Shown: positions 62,543 through 64,000 of the stretch, piece after piece
Layout of the letters: each line of letters begins with the position of its first letter
Numbering within the stretch: the stretch's first letter is position 1
Assembly (NCBI GenBank): GCA_963708625.1
Contig: CAVPSV010000003.1
Coordinates: 31,509 to 95,508 of the forward strand
Direction of reading: 5' to 3'
DNA length: 64,000 bases
Source of the DNA: DASXIF01 sp036498145
Lineage (GTDB): Bacteria > Actinomycetota > Actinomycetes > Mycobacteriales > Jatrophihabitantaceae
The notes under the pieces: model-generated
The model's input: only the letters and a program-made list of their open reading frames with translations
The model's database searches: none
Told to the model about the DNA's origin: nothing
Made by a program: the position numbers and the translations under genes

Positions 62543-63398
62543 ATGGCGGTCGCTGCGTACCTGGCCCGTACAAGGGCCAGTCCCGCGTCCACACCGAGTC
62601 CGACCTGCGTGCCTATCTGTATTGGTGCGCCGAACGCGGCCTCGACCCGCTGGCAGCGACCCGGCCGCACATCGAGCTGTACGTGCGGTGGATGCAAGAA
62701 CACCGCCGCTACGCCGCCAGCACCGTCTCCCGCCGCATGGCGGTCGTCGCCGGCTTCTACCGGACCTGCGTCATCGACGGCGTGCTCGAGCACTCCCCAG
62801 CCGAGTACGTCCGCCGACCCAACGTGCCGCCGCAGTCACCGACCCTCGGCCTGAGCCACCTGCAGTTCGAAGCGATGCTGACCGCAGCCAGACTCTCGAC
62901 CAACCGAACGACTTCGCCCTCGTCTGCCTGCTCGGCCTCCTCGGCCTGCGGATCTTCGAAGCGACCAGCCTCGACATCAGCGACCTCGGCGAAGAACACG
63001 GCCACCGCGTCCTGCGCGTCGTCGGCAAAGGCCACAAGATCGTCCTCGTCCCGATGCCGCCAGCCGTCGGCCGCGCCATCGACCGAGCCGTCGCCGACCG
63101 CACCAGCGGGCCGATCCTGCTCAACCAACGCGGCGCCCGGATGGACCGCCACGCCGCCACCCGCCGCCTGCGCCGACTCCAACGATCAGCCGGCGTGCGC
63201 ATCGCCCGGATGCACCCACACATGCTCCGGCACACCTTCGTCACCACCATGCTCGACGCCGGCGTCGACCTGCGCGACACCCAGATCGCCGCCCGCCACG
63301 CCGACCCCCGCACCACCATGCGCTACGACCGCGCCCGCAACAACCTCGACCGCCACCCCAACTACATCCTCGCCGCCTACATGTCCTCCGGCACATAA
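62543..63398 (+). pseudogene. Tyrosine recombinase/integrase (two frame breaks)
   Basis: Pieces: MAVAAYLAR, break near 62570, YKGQSRVHTESDLRAYLYWCAERGLDPLAATRPHIELYVRWMQEHRRYAASTVSRRMAVVAGFY (SAM-like core-binding domain), then break near 62906 and PNDFALVCLLGLLGLRIFEATSLDISDLGEEHG (catalytic R), KGHKIVLVPMP (K), MHPHMLRHTFVTTMLDAGVDL (HxxR), ARHADPRTTMRYDRA (H, Y). All active-site residues are present when joined. Either recently broken or mis-sequenced. No tRNA or att repeat seen next to it. Confidence 0.8.
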
Positions 63399-64000
63399 GA
63401 GATGACGCTCATGCCGATGAGCGCGCGTCGAGGAGTAGACGGAGGCAGCCCTCGTCGAGAAATCGCTCCAGAGCATAAACAGAGCCCTGGTTCAGCAGAG
63501 ATAATCACGATCGAGGTCGGCCGCCGCGACGATATTTCCTCCGCGGAGGGCATCTTGACCACGGGTCCAAACGGGATCATCCGGTCAATCTCTACGGATC
63601 ACTTGTCCGCCGACACATCGCCCTCGCGCCGGTGAGCAAGACTCCGCCGAGATCGACCGGACATCACCCAAGATGGCAACAGATATTCGGTACGACGGGG
63701 GCCTCTCCGGGCTCATCAGCTGTTTGATGAGTATGCACGTGCTGGTGAGCCTGACGTCTGTGACCTCGCGCGCGCGCGGCCACACACTCCCAACAGCAGC
63801 CACACAGCAAGAAGAGGTGTGGAGCAATCGCTCGCCTAGCGCGCCCACGGCCAAGCCCGTAGAGCAGCTCGAGAACTATGTGAATGATTCCCAAGGCCCA
63901 CCGCGACAGGTCTGCTCAGCTCCGCTCGTGACACCCATCTCATCTTGCCGGAGAACCACCGGGGCGCACAGGATCCCATCTCGGCCGTCCTCGCGGCCCG
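63399..64000. other. No recognisable gene at the window end
   Basis: About 600 bp. Open frames on both strands are short and compositionally unlike proteins (for example the HQHVHTHQTA stretch). No repeat, hairpin or IS end found. Probably IS-zone debris or an intergenic region continuing past the window. Confidence 0.5.

Noticed and set aside
63402..63894. Small ORFs at the window end
   Set aside because: Short, no ribosome sites, unusual composition and no family similarity.
62400..64000. tRNA gene or attachment repeat near the integrase
   Set aside because: No cloverleaf-like sequence or matching direct repeat was seen on either side.

Overview
The window is GC-rich, densely packed DNA with many GTG starts and 4-bp stop/start overlaps. 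It comes from an actinobacterium: it has a CYP51 sterol demethylase locus, a SigK/RskA-like sigma/anti-sigma pair, DtxR/IdeR-type iron boxes, BsaP beside bioB, a DUF222/HNH protein and an actinobacterial tmRNA tag. Gene content resembles Mycobacteriales and relatives, but the genus cannot be fixed from this sequence.

Layout. (1) 0.2-4.1 kb: a secreted Ig-repeat protein and a solute-binding lipoprotein. (2) 4.3-15.7 kb: a sterol/steroid oxidation locus. A TetR gene stands at one edge, followed by a minus-strand run of twelve genes: unknown protein, TetR, CYP123-like, aldehyde dehydrogenase, SDR, HIBADH-type dehydrogenase, carboxymuconolactone decarboxylase family, CYP142-like, SDR, CYP51, ferredoxin, SnoaL-like. 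A shared TGGAC-N4-GTCCA palindrome lies at both TetR genes and before the unknown gene. (3) 15.7-19.4 kb: a membrane molybdopterin oxidoreductase and a fasciclin lipoprotein, divergent from an ECF sigma/anti-sigma pair. (4) 19.5-23.9 kb: efeUOB iron uptake with two iron boxes. (5) 24-29 kb: a flavin monooxygenase, OsmC, and metX-metY-CoA-binding protein. (6) 29-31.7 kb: an InlB-repeat membrane protein. (7) 32-40.3 kb: ssrA, an unknown gene, an amidohydrolase, smpB, ftsX, ftsE and prfB, with a drug-efflux-type ABC cassette inserted between ftsE and prfB. (8) 40.3-45.2 kb: EamA, glpX, a YbjQ-like gene, fumC and a flavin/PNPOx-like gene. (9) 45.2-49.8 kb: the biotin operon bioA-F-D-B-bsaP. (10) 49.9-52 kb: SnoaL-like and DUF222/HNH genes.

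(11) 52-64 kb is an accessory zone. It holds two base-identical copies of an IS110-type element (52134-53544 and 58794-60204), a second intact IS110-family transposase, a third decayed one, a broken tyrosine recombinase, and small orphan genes between them. The long non-coding left end of the duplicated IS110 element is a good candidate for a bridge RNA.

A feature of the whole window is single-base reading-frame breaks in well-conserved genes (ftsE, ftsX, fumC, bioF, efeO, metX, cyp51, DUF222). In every case the correct protein continues in a neighbouring frame. Their spread over housekeeping genes points to residual sequencing or assembly indels rather than gene decay, and this should be settled before any gene here is called a pseudogene.
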